The translations under genes were made by a program, and so were the position numbers. DNA of 64,000 nucleotides from assembly GCA_043731355.1 (NCBI GenBank), contig JAYTJE010000079.1:28830-92829 (forward strand). Reading direction: 5' to 3'. This DNA comes from GWC2-56-14 sp043731355. GTDB lineage: Bacteria; Nitrospirota; UBA9217. Position 1 is the first letter of the stretch, and each line of letters begins with the position of its first letter. The notes beneath the pieces were generated by a model. It made no database searches. It had not been told where the DNA came from and saw nothing but the letters and a program-made list of their open reading frames with translations. Shown one piece after another: positions 17,695 to 26,125 of this stretch.

Positions 17695-19461
17695 CTCGGA
17701 CGAATCTATCTTGACGTCCCTGAGCTCAAGTTCAACAGCAGTTTTACCGTTCCATGCATTGATGCGCGGCGTGAAAACAATCGCAACTTTTGAGCCTTCG
17801 AGCACGGTCTTGCACGGTCTCCCGCCCCGGCTGAACAGAATCGCGCCGAACGGGCCGCCCCCCTGCTGTCGGAGCTGAAGCTTCAGGTGGTTGTTCCGCA
17901 CGGCTCTTGAGGAGAGGACCGTAATCCCGCGGGCGCCCAGACGAGGTTCGGGATTTCCCAGGCCAAAGGGCGCCATGCGCTCGAGCTCATGCATAAGTTC
18001 CAGGGTCAGCTCATCGAGCGTCACCGCCCCATCCACGGCCAGGGTCCGCACAAAACCCTGGGGACCCATCTGTTGCAGGACGATCGAACCGAGACGTTCC
18101 CGAAGTTCGGGGATCCGGTCCTCGGCAATGGTGAAGCCGGCGGCATATTGGTGGCCGCCGAAGCCCAGCAGCAGGTCTGAACAGGCGGACAGGCCCTGGA
18201 ACAGGTCAAACCCAGGGATGCTCCGCGCCGAGCCTTTGCCTATGCCGTCCTTCACGGAAATGAGCGCCGCGGGCCGGTAGAATTCTTCCGCGATGCGCGA
18301 AGCCACGATCCCGATGACGCCGGGGTGCCAGTCCGTGGAGGCAAGAACGAGCGCCCCGGTCCTGGTGAGATCCAGCGACGCGCAGAGGCTTCTTGCCGCT
18401 TCCCTGATGAGCTCTTCCACGGCCTGGCGCTCCCTGTTTATGTCATCGAGCATGGTCGCCAGTTCCCGTGCTTCTTCAGGAGACTCCGTGGTAAGCAGTT
18501 TAAATGCGGTATCGGCGCTGCTCAGCCGCCCGCTGGCATTGATCCGGGGGGCAAGGGAAAACCCAACAGCGCCCACGCCGATCTTCTTTCCCGCAAGACC
18601 GGCAACTTCTTTGAGCGCTGCCACGCCCTTTCGCTGCGAGCCGTTGTCCGTTGACAGGTCCGCAAGGCCATGTTTCACCAAGATCCGGTTCTCTCCAATG
18701 ATCGCGCCCACGTCAGCGATCGTACCGAGGGCCACCAGGTCGAGGTATCGCCTTATCCGTTCGTCCTCCACCGGAGCGTCCAGGATGGCCTGCGCCAGCT
18801 TGAACGCCATGCCGACCCCGGTCAGCCCTGCCACGTCTTTTTTGACGCGCTCCGGCGTTTTTTCAGAGACCAGCCTTGGGTGAAGAACAGCGAATGCATC
18901 AGGAAGCACGATAGCCGTGCCGGAAGCGTCGGTTTGCCTGCTAAACTCATGGTGATCGGTAACGATGAGGTCCAATGCCAGCGAGCGGGCGGTGTTCGCC
19001 TGATCAAGAGCGCCGATGCCGCAATCAGCGGTGATGACCAGCGAAACGCCGGCAGCCTTGAGCGAATTCAGCGCGGGACTATGCAGGCCATAGCCTTCGG
19101 TTATGCGGTCAGGGATGTAGGAAATAACATCCGCATTTAGGCTTTTGAGCGCCAGAAAAAGGAGCGTCGCGCCGGTCACCCCATCGACATCATAGTCGCC
19201 ATACACCGCGATCTTCTCATGCGCGGAAAGCGCGGCCCGGATCCTGGCTACGGCTTTTTCCATTCCAATGAATATTTCCGGTCCGGACAGGGCCGCGAGT
19301 TCGCAGGAGAGAAAGGCCCGTACGTCAGCGGGGTCCGTCATCCCCCTGCTGGACATCAGCCTGGCGATGAGCGGATGGACCCCTGTCTGCCCCGTGAGCG
19401 CGGCCGCAGCAGCCGCATCGGATTCCGTAAGGACCCACTTTATCGGGGCAGCGACGGTCAA
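17680..19461 (-). CDS. recJ: Single-stranded-DNA exonuclease RecJ
   Basis: 593 residues with the DHH phosphoesterase motifs in order: IAVYGDYDVDGVTGATLLF, ITADCGIGA, IVTDHHEF (the DHH motif), ALGTIADV, then the DHHA1-type GFSLAPRINASGR and the C-terminal LLGFGGHQYAAGFTI. RecJ degrades single-stranded DNA 5' to 3' in recombination and mismatch repair, with Mn/Mg bound by the Asp and His residues. The start is a TTG directly after the tatA stop codon, with AAGGG upstream, so translation is probably coupled to tatA. Its last codons lie in a repeat shared with the following gap. Confidence 0.94.
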   Translation of the reverse strand: MTVAAPIKWVLTESDAAAAAALTGQTGVHPLIARLMSSRGMTDPADVRAFLSCELAALSGPEIFIGMEKAVARIRAALSAHEKIAVYGDYDVDGVTGATLLFLALKSLNADVISYIPDRITEGYGLHSPALNSLKAAGVSLVITADCGIGALDQANTARSLALDLIVTDHHEFSRQTDASGTAIVLPDAFAVLHPRLVSEKTPERVKKDVAGLTGVGMAFKLAQAILDAPVEDERIRRYLDLVALGTIADVGAIIGENRILVKHGLADLSTDNGSQRKGVAALKEVAGLAGKKIGVGAVGFSLAPRINASGRLSSADTAFKLLTTESPEEARELATMLDDINRERQAVEELIREAARSLCASLDLTRTGALVLASTDWHPGVIGIVASRIAEEFYRPAALISVKDGIGKGSARSIPGFDLFQGLSACSDLLLGFGGHQYAAGFTIAEDRIPELRERLGSIVLQQMGPQGFVRTLAVDGAVTLDELTLELMHELERMAPFGLGNPEPRLGARGITVLSSRAVRNNHLKLQLRQQGGGPFGAILFSRGGRPCKTVLEGSKVAIVFTPRINAWNGKTAVELELRDVKIDSSEGKKV

Positions 19462-19650
19462 TTAACCCTTATTCTCTTTCTTGGCTGCTTCTGAATTGCT
19501 GTCCTGCGCAGGCGCGTCGGAAATCCCCTTTTTAAAGCCCTTGATGGCCTTTCCGAGCCCCTCGCCGAGCTGGGGAAGTCGGTTCGCGCCGAAGATCACG
19601 AGCACGATGACCAGGATTACGAGCAGTTCCGGCATTCCGAGTCCAAACAT
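19462..19650 (-). CDS. tatA: Twin-arginine translocase subunit TatA/TatE
   Basis: A 62-residue protein with a short N-terminal helix (MPELLVILVIVLVIFGANRL), the FG hinge and LPQLGEGLGKAIKGFKKG, the amphipathic helix that defines TatA/E. It forms the transport pore for folded proteins in the inner membrane. AGGAGG precedes the ATG. Its first 34 bases overlap the end of mobA in another frame, and its stop abuts the recJ start. No tatC is in the window. A Tat substrate such as a molybdoenzyme would fit the mobA neighbour, which is inference. Confidence 0.93.
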   Translation of the reverse strand: MFGLGMPELLVILVIVLVIFGANRLPQLGEGLGKAIKGFKKGISDAPAQDSNSEAAKKENKG

Positions 19651-20213
19651 GTTGCCTCCTTGTATTGCTGCGGGGTATTGAGATTGATGAACGATCGCCG
19701 CTCCGGATCAAAACGGCTGATTTCTTTTTCAGTAACATAGCGTACGTTCGCGCGTCCGAAGATGCCCTGCAACCGGCGGTCATCTTCGCGTATCCTTTTC
19801 TCTATCACGGGCAGCAGGCCCTTGCTGTACACGGCATGGAGCGGTTCGGCCCGTCCTTCAAAAGCAGGGACCACCGCATCGTATCCGGGCGCCAGTTCCA
19901 TCAGGTATGCAAGAAGACCCGCGTTCAGAAATGGCATGTCGCAGGCGACCACAATATTATATTCACTCTCGGAAATGGAGAGGCCGGAATATATTCCCGT
20001 CAACGGGCCCCGCTGGTCCAGCCTGTCCGTGACGACCCTGGCCTCGTAAGCGAGGTAGCGCTCCGGTGAATTTGTTACGATAATGATGCGGTGAACAATA
20101 GACCCGAACGCCCGCAGAACATGCTCTATGATGGGCGAGCCCGCCACCTCCAGAAAAGCTTTATCAACGCCCATGCGTTTATTTTCACCACCAGCAAGAA
20201 TGATACCAGTCAT
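19617..20213 (-). CDS. mobA: Molybdenum cofactor guanylyltransferase
   Basis: 198 residues. The nucleotidyltransferase signature ILAGGENKRMGVDKAFL, DRLDQRGPLTGIYSGL and VACDMPFL match MobA, which joins GMP from GTP to molybdopterin to make the bis-MGD cofactor. It acts in the cytosol before cofactor insertion into enzymes often exported by Tat, so its overlap with tatA is suggestive. The C-terminus ends in a Cys-rich tail (CLDSECRNCS) that may simply be run-on over the tatA start. No ribosome binding site precedes the ATG; a TTGACA promoter ends five bases upstream. Confidence 0.9.
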   Translation of the reverse strand: MTGIILAGGENKRMGVDKAFLEVAGSPIIEHVLRAFGSIVHRIIIVTNSPERYLAYEARVVTDRLDQRGPLTGIYSGLSISESEYNIVVACDMPFLNAGLLAYLMELAPGYDAVVPAFEGRAEPLHAVYSKGLLPVIEKRIREDDRRLQGIFGRANVRYVTEKEISRFDPERRSFINLNTPQQYKEATCLDSECRNCS

Positions 20214-20218
20214 AATTA

Positions 20219-20247
20219 AAACTACAGTATTTACAATGAGGTGTCAA
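20219..20247 (-). promoter_or_regulatory. Promoter of mobA-tatA-recJ
   Basis: On the minus strand TTGACA (20242-20247), 17 bases, TAGTTT (20219-20224), then five bases to the mobA ATG. The -35 is perfect and the -10 poor. There is no Shine-Dalgarno sequence in the remaining gap. Confidence 0.45.
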
Positions 20248-20376
20248 TAAGGAACTTTCTCTCCCATCAGGATGTTATGAAGCCGGCGATGATGTTATTG
20301 ATTTACGGCCCGCGCGGGCGGGCACTTTAATAATCGGCCGCACACGTTCTCAAATTTCTCAAATTTTAATTTTACG

Positions 20377-20406
20377 TTGACAACGTCAGATCAATTGCCT
20401 TATAGT
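20377..20406 (+). promoter_or_regulatory. Sigma70-type promoter of the 20413 gene
   Basis: TTGACA (20377-20382), 18 bases and TATAGT (20401-20406), then six bases (GCGCGC) to ATG 20413. Transcription from seven bases after the -10 would start on the A of the ATG. It also overlaps the longer frame starting at TTG 20377, which is therefore not used. Confidence 0.65.
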
Positions 20407-20412
20407 GCGCGC

Positions 20413-20697
20413 ATGAGATGGCAATCTATCATAGTGCTTCTGGCGATAGCTCTCAGCATTGTTGCGCCGCCCTCGCTGCCTGCCCTGGCAGCCCAGGGGG
20501 GGCAAACCGAGATAGGAACCTTTGATGTCTGCCACTCGACAACACCCGCACTGTCATCGAACGGTGAAATGCCCTGTATCAATGAATGTATGAACCTGCC
20601 CCTTCCCCAGGGGACCAGTAATGCTTCCGCAGCGTTAACTCTTCGATTCAAACCACTCTGTATCGCCTTTCAAGACGAACGTCCTCCAAAAAGCTAA
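20413..20697 (+). CDS. Small exported protein, function unknown
   Basis: A 94-residue protein with a clear signal peptide (RWQSIIVLLAIALSIVAPPS, cleavage after ALAA). The mature part is short and has four Cys residues (DVCHSTTP, MPCINECMNL, KPLCIAF) that could bind a metal or form disulfides. I do not recognise the family. It heads a plus-strand run of exported redox/metal proteins but is cut off from them by a terminator-like hairpin. It is a leaderless candidate. Confidence 0.6.
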   Translation: MRWQSIIVLLAIALSIVAPPSLPALAAQGGQTEIGTFDVCHSTTPALSSNGEMPCINECMNLPLPQGTSNASAALTLRFKPLCIAFQDERPPKS

Positions 20698-20775
20698 GCA
20701 GCGCCACCAGACCGAAGATATGAGTATTCCTCCCCGGAATAGGTATGCGCGTGTCCGCGTATGCCAATAAGCTCG

Positions 20776-20841
20776 GCTCCGCTTCGGCACTATCCGTTAT
20801 GATTGTGCATTATTTGGTATTTGCGAAGCGGAGCTATTTTT
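20776..20841 (+). terminator. Terminator-like hairpin after the 20413 gene
   Basis: An 11-base perfect inverted repeat, GCTCCGCTTCG (20776-20786) and CGAAGCGGAGC (20824-20834), is followed by TATTTTT. The 37-base loop is long for an intrinsic terminator, so its efficiency is uncertain. Confidence 0.45.
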
Positions 20842-20885
20842 AAAGCTTCTCCGGTTGCGGTTAGTTGTCCCGGCTATGGAGCATC

Positions 20886-21377
20886 GTGAACAGATTAATT
20901 GTCATTGCATTCCTCCTGATAACGATTGCACCTGTTCATGCCTTTTCAGGCCAGGTCGGCGCAAAGGCACCATCATTCGTACTTGTTGACTCGAACGGAG
21001 CGATGATTTCACTGGAGCACTTTAAGGGAAAGGTGGTGTTCCTGGATTTCTGGGCGCCCTGGTGCATCCCGTGCAGACAGGAGCTGCCGGAGCTCGATGC
21101 ATTGTATAAGAAATACGGCAGCGATCGCTTTGAAGTCATCGCCGTCAGCATGGATCCTTCTGAAAAAAACACAGCGGCGTTTTTACGAAAGTTTCCGTTG
21201 AGCGTTCATGTCGTTGTCGATGTTAGGAACGAGGTTTCCGACGCCTATCGCGTTACCAGTCTGCCGACCGGGTTCATTATCGGAAGAGACGGTGTTATCA
21301 AGTACCAGCACAAGGGTTTCCAAAGTGAAGACCGCGTCGTCTATGAAAAAGAGATCGACGAATTATTGAAGCAATAA
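20886..21377 (+). CDS. TlpA/ResA-like periplasmic thioredoxin
   Basis: A 163-residue protein with an N-terminal signal or anchor (NRLIVIAFLLITIAPVHAFS) and a thioredoxin fold. The active site is FWAPWCIPCRQELPELD (CIPC), followed by the cis-Pro loop TSLPTGFIIG. TlpA/ResA proteins reduce apo-cytochromes or copper sites outside the inner membrane. GTG 20886 was chosen because GGAG lies four bases upstream; a TTG at 20865 would add seven residues. It is the first gene of the exported metal/redox cluster running to 24905. Confidence 0.87.
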   Translation: MNRLIVIAFLLITIAPVHAFSGQVGAKAPSFVLVDSNGAMISLEHFKGKVVFLDFWAPWCIPCRQELPELDALYKKYGSDRFEVIAVSMDPSEKNTAAFLRKFPLSVHVVVDVRNEVSDAYRVTSLPTGFIIGRDGVIKYQHKGFQSEDRVVYEKEIDELLKQ

Positions 21378-21420
21378 CTGCATTATGAGACAACAATAAC
21401 CTTAAAAGGAGAATTTGAAA

Positions 21421-22320
21421 ATGATGAAACACAGCTGGAATACAGGGAATGCGCTCGTTGGTATATTCGCGCTGGTGATGTTGTTCGGGTGCGGTGAAAC
21501 GACAAAAACTGAGATCGTGACCGTGAAGGAATCTTTGCCTGCAAGCACCTACTTAGTCGAGTATATCACGGGAATGATGCCTGCGGCTGAGGGCAAGACC
21601 GAGTTCACACTTCGCATTGCGAAGCGAAGCGATGGTTCGCTGGTAACAGGACTTACCTCAACAGGCCTTTCAATAAAGCCAATGATGTATATGATCAAAC
21701 CGACGGGCGTCGATAGCCATTCAACGCCTGTAGACAGCATCGTGGACAACGGAGACGGCACATATTCCTGCGCGGTGTACTATCTCATGCCCACGATGAG
21801 TGGTTATTGGGAGTTGAAGGTCAATATCGGGTCTGAAGCTGCTGTCTTTTACCCTTATGTCAATATGGCTATGGGCACCGATACGATCAAAGCAAAATTG
21901 TATGGAGCCGATGATGTTGTAAGTTCAATGTCCGGGACACAATACAATAGATACTATCTGTTCAGCGATGGTCCGGTCAGTGCTGCAACTTCGACTTTCA
22001 GTCTGTTCATCGCCCATGGTGAAGACATGAATATGAATTTCAAACCCGCATATGTTGGGGCGACAATGAGCAGTCCAACGGGGTTGGTCACTTCTATGAC
22101 CGTTACCGCATCTCAGGATACCGCATTTACAATCCCACTTTCCGCCGTGCATAGTGGAAACGGCCATTGGACCGTGTCAGGCCTGATCGGTCTCATGTCC
22201 TCGAAAACGACGACGATCTATGTAAAAATGGCTTTGAACGGACAGGACAAAACTATTGACGGCATGGTTTCATCGCCGACGAGTACAAATTACGCTACGT
22301 TCTTTGTAACTCCGCAGTAG
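21421..22320 (+). CDS. Methionine-rich lipoprotein with FixH/YtkA-like segments
   Basis: A 299-residue lipoprotein (VMLFGCGE; lipid Cys24). It is rich in Met clusters (TGMMPAAEG, KPMMYMIKP, MPTMSGYWELKV, VNMAMGT, EDMNMNF). The MPTMSGYWELKV stretch resembles the MPGM motif of YtkA/FixH-type domains, which are often linked to copper. Two or three immunoglobulin-like beta domains seem likely. AAAAGGAG precedes ATG 21421. Copper or other soft-metal binding is inference from the Met clusters and the NosL and thioredoxin neighbours. Confidence 0.75.
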   Translation: MMKHSWNTGNALVGIFALVMLFGCGETTKTEIVTVKESLPASTYLVEYITGMMPAAEGKTEFTLRIAKRSDGSLVTGLTSTGLSIKPMMYMIKPTGVDSHSTPVDSIVDNGDGTYSCAVYYLMPTMSGYWELKVNIGSEAAVFYPYVNMAMGTDTIKAKLYGADDVVSSMSGTQYNRYYLFSDGPVSAATSTFSLFIAHGEDMNMNFKPAYVGATMSSPTGLVTSMTVTASQDTAFTIPLSAVHSGNGHWTVSGLIGLMSSKTTTIYVKMALNGQDKTIDGMVSSPTSTNYATFFVTPQ

Positions 22321-22334
22321 CGGAAAAGGGTAAA

Positions 22335-23315
22335 ATGAATAGATATGCGATAACGATTACCTGTGCGGCCCTCCTCGCGGGGGCCGCGCTTTTCTCTCCC
22401 CTCCCGGCCTACGCCGGATCCTGCTGCGGCGGCGGGGGCGGCGCCGGACTTATCCTGCCGAAATTCTATTCGAGCATGCTCGATCTGTCCTTTGAGCTTG
22501 AAAAATACAACGGCTACTGGGACCAGCGGGGCGTCCACCGCGCCGATCCCGAGGGGTCGGACCTGCGGCAATACCGGCTGAACCTGGGTTATGGACAACG
22601 CTTGTCCCCTCGCTGGCAGGCGAGCCTTGTCGTGCCGTATATATGGAACAGCAATGGTTATTCCGGCTTCTCTTCCCGCACTGACGGCTTGGGCGACACG
22701 ACCATGAATCTCTGGTACGAAGCGCTGAGCGATGAATCGGCCTGGAAAGTGCGGGACCTCAAGGATATGGCCCCCTCGGTCATGATCGGCCCGTCGCTGG
22801 TAATTCCGACAGGAATTTCTCCCTACGATGACGTAAACAGCAGTTTCGACGTTACCGGCCGCGGCTTCTACCGGCTCGACGGGAACGTCATTGTCTCGAA
22901 AACCATCCATCCCTGGACCGCATCCCTTTCTCTTGCCTATGGGACCTATTTCGAGCGAGCGGTCAACCGGGAATACGGCAACTATGTCGAGCCTTACCAT
23001 AAAGAACTCGGCGACCGGACTTCGGCCGCCTTGTCCCTAAGCTATATCTATTACCTCGGGACCGGCGGCGATACGCTCACGGGCACTGCGTCTCTGTCGC
23101 AGCTCCGGGAGGCAGATGCGACGATCAACGGCGCAAAAGACACGTCCAGCGGGTTTAAAAAAGACGCCCTGGGCCTTGCCCTAACATACTCCAGCACCGA
23201 CAGCGACTGGAGCGTCCGCATGGGCTGGAACCATGCGATCATGTTTGACGGCTGGGGAGAGAACTTCCCTACTACGGACGTTTACACACTGGGGGTCGGC
23301 TATGGGTTCCGTTAA
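22335..23315 (+). CDS. Predicted outer-membrane beta-barrel protein
   Basis: A 326-residue protein with a signal peptide (cleavage after PLPAYA) and a mature start SCCGGGGGAG that could be a Cys-based metal site. The rest alternates hydrophobic and polar residues with aromatic belts (YRLNLGYGQRL, WQASLVVPYIW, ASLSLAYGTYF) and ends in GVGYGFR, a C-terminal Phe-containing strand typical of barrels sent to BamA. It resembles transporter-like putative barrels found beside metal-handling genes. It lies 14 bases after the lipoprotein gene. Confidence 0.8.
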   Translation: MNRYAITITCAALLAGAALFSPLPAYAGSCCGGGGGAGLILPKFYSSMLDLSFELEKYNGYWDQRGVHRADPEGSDLRQYRLNLGYGQRLSPRWQASLVVPYIWNSNGYSGFSSRTDGLGDTTMNLWYEALSDESAWKVRDLKDMAPSVMIGPSLVIPTGISPYDDVNSSFDVTGRGFYRLDGNVIVSKTIHPWTASLSLAYGTYFERAVNREYGNYVEPYHKELGDRTSAALSLSYIYYLGTGGDTLTGTASLSQLREADATINGAKDTSSGFKKDALGLALTYSSTDSDWSVRMGWNHAIMFDGWGENFPTTDVYTLGVGYGFR

Positions 23316-23868
23316 GATGACCAGGATGACACACCTTTGCCTGCTGCTGTTTCTTCTCTTCGGTTGCGGCGGCACGATGAATGACCTCGCCCCCTCGAAC
23401 AAGGACAAGCGCCCCGGTGTTCTATGCGGCATTACCGGGCCGGAAGTATGTCAGGCAGCGCCGGACTTCACACTTTCTGATACTCAGGGAAACATGGTTA
23501 CCCTTTCCTCTGTCGTGTCTTCCCCCGGCGTCAGGGGCACGGTCATCTATTTCACCATGTGGTGCCCGATATGCGATACGCATATGAGCAACATACGGTC
23601 TTACATCCTTCCAAACTATCCCGCGGTGCGTTTTTTCATTGTTGATTATGTCTCAGGCAGCGTTTCCGCGGCGAGGGACGAAGAAGTCAATAACGGTTAT
23701 TCCGGTTCGGGGTTCACGGTACTCGCCGATACACACCAGACGGTCCTTAACCGTTTTCATGCCACGATGGGGACAACGATCGTTATCGACTCGAACGGCA
23801 TTGTCCGTTTGAATGAGGATTTCAAAGACGGTTCACGGCTAAGCTCGGCGTTGTCCAAGCTGCCCTGA
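23302..23868 (+). CDS. Thioredoxin-like lipoprotein (peroxiredoxin/SCO-type fold)
   Basis: A 188-residue protein with lipobox LLFGC. The mature domain has APDFTLSDTQGNMVTLSS and a CPIC active site (FTMWCPICDTHMSNIR), the AhpC/TSA-thioredoxin pattern, then GTTIVIDSNGIVRLNEDF. It probably exchanges disulfides at the membrane. ATG 23302 overlaps the end of the barrel gene by 14 bases; ATG 23317 is an alternative. With the TlpA-like gene, this makes two thioredoxin-fold proteins in one operon. Confidence 0.83.
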   Translation: MGSVKMTRMTHLCLLLFLLFGCGGTMNDLAPSNKDKRPGVLCGITGPEVCQAAPDFTLSDTQGNMVTLSSVVSSPGVRGTVIYFTMWCPICDTHMSNIRSYILPNYPAVRFFIVDYVSGSVSAARDEEVNNGYSGSGFTVLADTHQTVLNRFHATMGTTIVIDSNGIVRLNEDFKDGSRLSSALSKLP

Positions 23869-23895
23869 CCGGCAATAAAAATAGAGGAGATAATC

Positions 23896-24369
23896 GTGAA
23901 AACGATACAACACTATGCTGGTAGCGTGGTTCTCTTGATAATGATGGTTTTTGTCGGCATTACCACTCAGGCAGGCGGACCTGACAATGACATTGACCAT
24001 CACCGTTCATGCGGCAATTGCGGCATGGACCGAAAAGCCTATGGGTTCAGCCGGATGCTGGTGCAGTATGAGGACGGGACCGTGGTGGGAACCTGCAGCC
24101 TGCACTGTGCGGTCATTGAGCTTGATGCGAATCCGGGGAAAACCGTCAAGACTTTGCTCGTTGCCGACCGCGAAACCCGGACACTGCTGGAGGCTGAAAA
24201 AGCGGTATGGGTCATGGGCGGCAAAAAGCGAGGGGTGATGACTGAACAGCCAAAGTGGGCCTTTCAGTCAAAAGAAGGCGCTGAAGCGTTCATAAAGGTA
24301 AATGGCGGAACGAGCTCGACCTGGGCGGAGGCGCTTGCAGCCGCACGGGAGGAAATAAAACAGCATTGA
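23896..24369 (+). CDS. NosL-like copper-binding protein
   Basis: 157 residues with a signal peptide. The NosL pattern is plain: SCGNCGMDRKAYGFSRMLVQ, a Cys-Gly-Met metal site, then GTVVGTCSLHCAV with a second CxxxC and His. NosL delivers Cu(I) for nitrous oxide reductase. No nos genes are present here, so the protein probably supplies copper elsewhere. The C-terminal half (KWAFQSKEGAEAFIKVNGG) is also NosL-like. AGAGGAG precedes the ATG. Confidence 0.85.
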   Translation: MKTIQHYAGSVVLLIMMVFVGITTQAGGPDNDIDHHRSCGNCGMDRKAYGFSRMLVQYEDGTVVGTCSLHCAVIELDANPGKTVKTLLVADRETRTLLEAEKAVWVMGGKKRGVMTEQPKWAFQSKEGAEAFIKVNGGTSSTWAEALAAAREEIKQH

Positions 24370-24446
24370 CAATAATCGTATTGTGGCAAGAGAGAGGTGA
24401 ATGGACTTTACTTTCCGTCAACAGCGCGTTATCATGTTAAACAATT

Positions 24447-24905
24447 ATGAGAAGAATAAAAGCGCATAACCATACCATGAGCGCCCTGCTCATCACCTTA
24501 CTGTTGGCAAGCCTTGCCGGTTCCGCCTGTGCCAGCCGACATACCTATGCCGCCCCGGCCATCGTCGGCGCAAACGCCGTCATCGACATATCCTCACTGA
24601 AAACAGCAACGCCGTTTTTCCTCACCTATCGCTATCAAGGCAAACAGATCAACTTCTTTGTTTTGCGGCTGGACTCCGGCGTTCAATCCTACCTCGACGC
24701 CTGCGCAAGCTGCTATCATCACAAGCAGGGATACCGGCCCGGGGACGGCGCGGTTACGTGCCGATACTGCAATATAAAATTTTCCGTATATAAACTGGAA
24801 AAAGGCCTGGGAAGCTGTTACCCGATCAAGCTCAAGGGAAAGACCGAAGCGGGGAACTACCTGATCTCACGCGCCGCTCTGGAAAACGCCGCTACGCTGT
24901 TCTAA
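24447..24905 (+). CDS. Exported DUF2318 (FtrD-like) protein
   Basis: 152 residues with an N-terminal hydrophobic signal (MSALLITLLLASLAGSACAS). The core ...DACASCYHHKQGYRPGDGAV...CRYCNIKF matches DUF2318, a Cys-rich domain seen in FtrD-type proteins of periplasmic iron uptake loci, thought to bind a metal or Fe-S centre. DUF2318, thioredoxins and FtsX-type ABC permeases occur together in the Campylobacter P19-type loci, a mix also seen around here. It converges with the ABC permease, leaving 11 bases between stops. Confidence 0.8.
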   Translation: MRRIKAHNHTMSALLITLLLASLAGSACASRHTYAAPAIVGANAVIDISSLKTATPFFLTYRYQGKQINFFVLRLDSGVQSYLDACASCYHHKQGYRPGDGAVTCRYCNIKFSVYKLEKGLGSCYPIKLKGKTEAGNYLISRAALENAATLF

Positions 24906-24916
24906 CACGAAGACCG

Positions 24917-26125
24917 CTATTCATACCTGAGCGCCTGTATCGGGTCCTGCATTGCCGCCTTCCGCGCGGGATACACGCCGAAGAAGATCCCCACCGCGGC
25001 TGAAAAAAAGAACGCCATCAGGATGGACCAGAGCGAAACGCTCGTCGGCAGCACATCAACGAATACCGGGATGAGCAGCGCCAGGCCTACGCCGAGCATG
25101 ATGCCGATGATGCCGCCCGCGCCGGAGAGCGTGATGGCCTCGATCATGAACTGGGCCAGAATGTCTTTGTTCCTCGCTCCGAGCGCCTTCCGGATGCCGA
25201 TCTCCCTCGTTCGTTCGCGCACCGAGACCAGCATGATGTTCATGATCCCGATGCCGCCGACCAGCAGCGATATCCCCGCGATGCCGCCGAGCACGGCGGT
25301 CAGCACACCGAGGACCGTATTCATCATTTCCAGCATCGCCCCCTGCGTTTGAATGGTGAAATCCTCTTTATGGGCATGCCGTTTTATCAGCACGTCCTTG
25401 ATCTGGGCAATGGCGCGGTCCACATCTTCCGCCCGCGGCGTTGACGCGATGAGCTCAAAAAGCGAGTCGGTATCAAAGAGCTCCTGGCCGCTGGTCACGG
25501 GAATATACACGATGTCGTCGATATCCATACCCATGCTCGTGCCTTTTTTCCGCATGACCCCGACCACCCGATAGCGCGCATCAGAGAGGACCACGACTTT
25601 GCCGAGGGCGTTCTCCGTGCCGAAAAGCTCCTCTTTTACCTTGGCGCCGAGAACGACGACCTTGGTTTTGGAATCGACATCGCTTTGTGAAATATAACTT
25701 CCCGTGTCCACAAAAAGATTGCGGACCCGCTGAAATTCGGGCGTGGTGCCGATGATCATGACGTCCCGGCCCATGTTATGATACTTGAGTTTTCCCGTTC
25801 CGAACACCAGCGGGACCGCGTCGGTCAGAAGCCAGGCGCGCCGCCTGAGCGCCTGGGCGTCATCATAGGTCAGCTTGCGCACCGTGCCCGCGGAGGGAGG
25901 ATGAAAGCCGCCGCTGGTGGAAGTCTTCCCGGGCGTGATGATGAGCAGGTTCGTTCCGAGGCCGGTCATTTCCCTGGTGATGTAAACCTGCGCCCCTTCG
26001 CCGATGGAAATGAGGAGAATAACGGCCATGACCCCGATTATGACCCCGAGCATCGTCAGTGCCGACCGGATCTTGTTTGAGAGCAGCGCCTCGAAAGCAA
26101 CGCGGAACGTTTCAATAAAGTTCAT
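24917..26125 (-). CDS. MacB/LolC-type ABC transporter permease
   Basis: A 402-residue permease with the FtsX/MacB layout. TM1 follows NKIRSALTMLGVIIGVMAVI. A large periplasmic MacB_PCD domain (about 45-270) comes next, then three TMs, including IGIMNIMLVSVRERTREIGIRKALGA. ATG 26125 overlaps the ATPase stop as ATGA; the longer frame to 26182 is a run-on. With the adaptor and TolC genes upstream it forms a tripartite efflux or extraction pump. The substrate is unknown. Confidence 0.93.
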   Translation of the reverse strand: MNFIETFRVAFEALLSNKIRSALTMLGVIIGVMAVILLISIGEGAQVYITREMTGLGTNLLIITPGKTSTSGGFHPPSAGTVRKLTYDDAQALRRRAWLLTDAVPLVFGTGKLKYHNMGRDVMIIGTTPEFQRVRNLFVDTGSYISQSDVDSKTKVVVLGAKVKEELFGTENALGKVVVLSDARYRVVGVMRKKGTSMGMDIDDIVYIPVTSGQELFDTDSLFELIASTPRAEDVDRAIAQIKDVLIKRHAHKEDFTIQTQGAMLEMMNTVLGVLTAVLGGIAGISLLVGGIGIMNIMLVSVRERTREIGIRKALGARNKDILAQFMIEAITLSGAGGIIGIMLGVGLALLIPVFVDVLPTSVSLWSILMAFFFSAAVGIFFGVYPARKAAMQDPIQALRYE

